From Lycorma delicatula (taxonomy: Eukaryota > Arthropoda > Insecta > Hemiptera > Fulgoridae): 64,000 nucleotides of DNA. The translations under genes were made by a program, and so were the position numbers. The stretch lies in the NCBI RefSeq assembly GCF_047948215.1, contig NC_134458.1, forward strand, positions 145,157,036-145,221,035, given 5' to 3'. Below are positions 58,965 through 64,000 of the stretch, in pieces. Under the pieces are notes generated by a model, which saw nothing but the letters and a program-made list of their open reading frames with translations, was not told where the DNA came from and ran no database searches. Every line of letters starts with the position of its first letter. Within the stretch, counting starts at the first letter, position 1.

Positions 58965-59065
58965 TTTAATAGTATTGGTGTATGGAAAATGCCAAGCTAA
59001 TACGGATTGGAATTCATAATCTTCTCGATAAGAGATAAAAATACTAACACTCCATCAAGGAGATC
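58965..59065 (-). mobile_element. tRNA-derived SINE, family C (diverged fragment)
   Basis: On the minus strand the B-box-like AATTCCAATCC is followed by GTATTAGCTTGGCATTTTCC, matching the segment after the B box in the 15.7 kb element. The head resembles a tRNA 5' half but is degraded. Confidence 0.45.
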
Positions 59066-62000
59066 AGTAGTAAAAAATAAGAAATTTTAAACATAAGTAT
59101 AAAACAATGATTTATAAAAATTCTTTGAGGTACCAATAACATGTAATTCTTATACATATGAATATAAAAGTATTGAAACTTATATGATGAAATTAAATCA
59201 AAATATTTTAATTATTTAATTAAAAAATATAGCCTGAAAGAACAAATAACTTATTAAAAGGAAAATAAAACTTTTTTTTTCATGACAGAGAAAAATTAAA
59301 AATTGTATAATGTATCAAATAACTTTTGTAAAAAAAAGTAACTCGTCCTTATAAAAGATGACAAAAAAATGTAAATTTAATTAATTAAGTTCCATATGCG
59401 TGGAAAGTTTCTTTAAATTATGGTAAAAAACTTTCTTTTTTTTAAATTAAAAGTTTAATTCATAAAATTGTTATGTAGCTTATTATAATTTTTAAAATAA
59501 AAACATATATTACTATGATTAATTAATAAAATAATTTATAAAAAAGCATTATTAATGTAGTTAAAATATATACCACTATATAATATGAATTATAATTTGT
59601 AATATTTATTTAATAAAACAAATTAGAGAATGAAAGCGCTATCATTTTTTTTTTTTTTTTATAAACTATTACTTTTAAACGCAGAGATACGTTTTAATAA
59701 GTAACTTGGTTTTTTTTAATTTTAACGCCGTAATATAAATTTAATAAAAGATACTAAATTTTCTTAAAAAGAGAGTATAAAGTTTACGTGTTCACTCACT
59801 TGCACAAAAGTGAACAAAAAATATTTATTTTTATTACATACATGAAAACTATAATATTACACTAATAAAAATGTTGTTATGCAATAACATTTTTGTGATT
59901 GTTTTTAATAAAACTGAAGTAGTTTGGTATAAAGTTATTTCTGATATAAAACGAAAAATAAACCATTAAAAATAGAAATTTAATAAACAACTTTTCCCTA
60001 ATACTTGACAAAAAAAGTGTTAAATAGACTGTTTAGAAAATTGAAATTGTTTATATAATTAATCCTCATTAGTAAAGAATTTTTTCGTCGCAAGTAGACC
60101 ATTAAGCAAAACGTTTTTACTTAATTCCTTTAAAAATCGTTAAATCATTTGTATTTTAATTAGGTGTTAACGATTGTTATTTTTAAAAACATTAAAACAT
60201 AATTAATAAAATTATATTACATTCAATTTAATCTATTTAAATGCAGATATCGGTTGTGTTATTAAAACGCATTAATTAACAATTCAACAAAATAAAATAA
60301 TATGTCAATAAAAATATATTTTATAAAAATAAAAATTAATTTATTATAATAATTTTGGCTGTCTGTAACGTTTATAACAATTAAGAAGGACTAATCGTAC
60401 ACATGTACTAAAATAAACTGTACCACTCTTTACGAAACTATATCTGTCTAAAATGATATTCTCGTAATTATTACAACAGCTATTTCCCCGACCGATTTAA
60501 CAGTCCGTTTAGTTTAATAATATTTACAACAAAAATTAAAATAATATTACAATTTTGTTGTAAACGATTGGAATGCAGATGAGTTAGTTTATGTATTTAT
60601 TTAATCGTGATAGAATGATGAAAACACTTGTCTTCAATCCGAATTTTCCCAGCATCCGAAATTGTCATGGTATCACAATTATTACAGAAATTATTGGATA
60701 ATTTCAACGCAGTTTTTTCAACAAAATAAGATTCTTTGTTACATGTTCCTAGGTATTCATAATAATAAGTTCATGTTTAAAAAAAAGAAGATCTTTTCTC
60801 AGGAAAGTTATGAGAAAAGTATTTTATTCAATTGTTATTTTATACATTCCCTTTCAATTTTTTTTTTTTTTGTATTTTAGTAGGGTTTTATCAATTACAA
60901 ATTATTATAATACAGTCAATTAAAAATGAAGTTCCCGGAAAATTTACTTTAGACAAACCCAAAAATCACACCAAGAATGGATTTTTTTATCAGATCTTTA
61001 TGCTCTCATGACATGAAACTATTAAAGTTCTGACTCAGATTTGCAAAATCCAGAGCTAAAAAAAGAAAGAACAAAAATTAAGGAAACGGCTGGGTAGTTT
61101 GAAAGTTAATAAAATTGTGACACAAGTTAAACTTGTTTACACTTTTACATGATTTTGTTTAGTTTGATTATTCGATAAAATTACAATAATTCCATTTTAT
61201 TCTCCCAGCACTATCTTGACTACTAATTTTTTAGAGATCACAGAATTTATATTTATTTATTTAATATATTAAGACAAAATTGACCTATTACGGATTTATT
61301 TCTTATATGTTTATCAGTGTAATAAGTGCTACAATTTAAGGAAATTAACGCAAGATTAGACCTTTCTCAGTATGATAATGAAAAAAAAAGTTGTACTATT
61401 GATAAAATGATACATAATAAAATATAAAAATATAGATTTATTAATTTTGTTTTTAGAAATTAAAATCTTTTTTTTTAATTTATTTGTTTCACTTGTTTTC
61501 TTTTTTATCCAGATCTTATAAAAAAAAAAATAGTATTAATAAAAGCTATATTTTGTCAAAAAGACATATTTTTTATATGACTACTGAAAAAACTAGCAAA
61601 ATTTCAATTCGACTTTTACGTATATTTAAATATATTACGTATAATATATTATAATATAACTATCAATACGAAGAATTATATTGCAATTCCGAAGATATTT
61701 CCCAATATTAGTTGTAATCTTAATTTTGTATTGAACTAATAATCGTATTTCATTCTAATATTGATGAATTTGAAAAAATTCAACATAATTAATTATAAAA
61801 TTTAAATTTTTGCAGTAAAAAATATGTTTTCATTTTTTTAAATAAAACATTAAATAAAAACACTTGAATGGTTCTATTCAAGTTTAGTAGTAGCCTTTAT
61901 GTCTTTTTTTACATTCCTTCCCTTATTTTTATTATAGATTTTTTAAAATCGTTTTACATTTAAATAGCTTTTTTACGGACTTTATTTTGTAAACGTAACC

Positions 62001-63649
62001 ATTATTTAAATATAAATAAAATTGAAAAAATATAAAATATAATAATATTGAAAAAAAAAATAAATAAAATTGACTTTAAGTAAAAATAAAATTTCTTTGA
62101 TTTAAAAAAAAATATATATTTTATTTACCATATCTAAATAAAAAATCACTTTTTTCTCAACATGTTTTACTTCATCAAACTTTACCGACAAAAAATAGTG
62201 AATGTTTAAATACAATTATTATACATGAATTAATAATTTTAAAAGCTATTTAATATATAATTAAAATAATTATACTAGCTAATGGATAATTAATCAATAT
62301 TTCAGATTAATTTAATTAATTGGTAATAATAATAAACAAAGTACAAAGGACACGATATTACAATTGATATCAGAGCAACAATTATAATTTATGTTGTAAA
62401 TGACAATTACTATAATAACAGATCAATAACATTTTTTAATTTAGTATAACATTTATTGTAACGTAATTATAAGTAAGGAATTTTCATATTAAAGTTTTTT
62501 CTTTATTGGTATTTTTTAATTACATTATCATTAAATATTTTTTTAACGTGAAAAAAATAATCAATTTTCTTTTGAAAATTTTTCAAATTTTGGGAAAAAA
62601 TAACTCAAAAACATTATTTTTTAACTCATTTTTTACTAATTTTTATAAAATTTTTCAATATTCTAAAATGAAATAAAACCTCGGCAAAAAATAAATTTAT
62701 TCAAATGAAACCAAATATATCAGAAATTACTTTTTAATTTAAACCTAAAAATTTTAATCGATTTAGTAGTTCCCGAGATATTTGCAATAGTGTGTTTTTC
62801 ACTGCAAAATTCTTATCTTCAAAACTAATTAACATTAAGAAGTGAATTTTGGATGGTGACTAAGGAATATTTAAACATTAATTTAATGATTGTTTCAAAG
62901 TTTTTATTGCGAAATTGTCCAAGAAACAACGATGACAAATCAGCAAAACGACCGCGAAATCGAGTTTACACTAGCAGCGTAGCGCGGCGACGTTTGGTTT
63001 ACCACGGCTCAGCTCTTGGATCCCTGACGAATTAGTGATCATGGGGCTTCAAACCGTCGCAATGATTAATTAATCTCCAATTTAAAATTGATGATTATTT
63101 TTTTAGTGAGGTAACGCGTTGAGATAATACGAAAAACTTAAAAGAGCACTTAAATTATATTTTCATTATGGAATAAGTCATTTTTACGGTATGCACTCGT
63201 ATTATTTGCAGTCATTGCGTTATATATCAGCTGCAAACTGTATGGCTGTCTTGTTTCTTATACTATTGACATTTAGACCGATAATAAATAAATTTGTACA
63301 TGTATTATTGTTTATAACGCAATGAAATATGAATGAGTATTACAATGGAATTGCAGCATGTATCACGTATTGTATGTTTTGTACGATGGAATCCAATGCG
63401 GCTAATAGGGTAATTTTTATATGAAATAACAGAAAATATGATATGAAATGAAAATATCGTTAAAACTGGTTGAAAATTCTGTTACAAAGAATACATTTTT
63501 ACAAAATTAAATGTATTAAAGGCGTTCTTCTTTCCTAGGATTTTCCTGCATTCCTTTTTTCGCCTTGCACAGATCTTTACTCTGAATTTCCCGGCCAAGA
63601 TTGTACAAATTGAGAAAAAATTACTGAGAATGATGATAACGATATATAT

Positions 63650-63681
<32 letters not shown>

Positions 63682-64000
63682 CCCTGAATGCTACATATAT
63701 AATAACGGTAATAACGAAATACAGTTGCTAACAGAGTGAGGTAAATTATTCAATTTTGTATAAATTACTTAGAGTACTAATAGAAAATGAAAGAGAAGGC
63801 TGATGGCGACCTGCTGCTTTTGAAGTATCTGCAATCAAAACGCCATCATTCATCACTCAGTCCAAGTATGAAAATCTCTATGGAACTAAGATAGAGAAAA
63901 AAGGAATCATTTAAATGAAACGAAATAAACACACAGTTCGTATATTTCTGCAGCCTAGATCCTATGCTCTTCTGGAATACATATTTTTTACAAAGTTTAA
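59066..64000. other. AT-rich intergenic DNA, nothing recognised
   Basis: Nearly 5 kb of very AT-rich DNA. It includes an interrupted (TA)n at 63641-63681, an almost perfect hairpin around 59868-59896, and a slightly GC-richer patch at 62930-63060 whose open frame (62853-63035) shows no domain. Confidence 0.55.

Overview
The window looks like a gene-free, repeat-packed stretch of an insect nuclear genome. The DNA is very AT-rich, with many (TA)n, (CA)n and (ATT)n microsatellites. Every coding trace I can recognise belongs to a mobile element: piggyBac, mariner and a second Tc1/mariner-superfamily transposase, RTE-like, R1-clade and I-clade non-LTR retrotransposons, and at least three tRNA-derived SINE families. 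R1-clade elements are known from arthropods, which fits an insect; a hemipteran is only a guess. I found no host protein-coding gene, tRNA gene, rRNA gene or CRISPR array. The remaining short open frames are AT-rich chance frames or antisense shadows.

Layout. 1-16 kb: the end of a dispersed repeat, a possible CTAG-ended repeat, a decayed piggyBac transposase (6.56-7.33 kb) and SINEs at 11.2, 13.1 and 15.7 kb. 16.1-17.4 kb: a mariner element with recognisable terminal inverted repeats and a multiply frameshifted D34D transposase. 17.9-25.1 kb: two oppositely oriented copies of an unidentified ~1 kb repeat flank two RTE-like remnants. 26-36.6 kb: SINEs, a broken Tc1/mariner-superfamily transposase (28.06-29.08 kb) and two R1-clade 3' ends. 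38.8 kb: a tRNA-Glu-like SINE with a target-site duplication. 39.7-45.2 kb: the largest element, a near full-length I-clade retrotransposon on the minus strand. 45.7-59 kb: more SINEs, two copies of a terminal-inverted-repeat element each carrying a SINE, a ~0.7 kb fold-back element, and a young 5'-truncated RTE-like element. 59-64 kb: AT-rich DNA with nothing recognisable.

How the parts relate. The I-clade element has a gag-like ORF1 with zinc knuckles and an ORF2 with endonuclease, RNase H and a terminal Cys/His motif, but its reverse transcriptase core is missing while the frame stays open across the junction. SINEs must borrow LINE machinery, and one SINE (13.06 kb) ends in the same 3' tail as this I-clade element. 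SINE families A and B share a different ~40-base 3' domain, which points to a second partner LINE not seen here. Four SINE-A copies and one SINE-B copy still have clear 12-14 bp target-site duplications, so SINE activity was fairly recent. The most interesting material is the exchange of SINE heads and tails, a candidate SINE insertion carrying transduced 3' flank (57.74-58.31 kb), the reverse-transcriptase-less LINE, and a set of short near-perfect hairpins. I did not find convincing evidence for a wholly new biological system.
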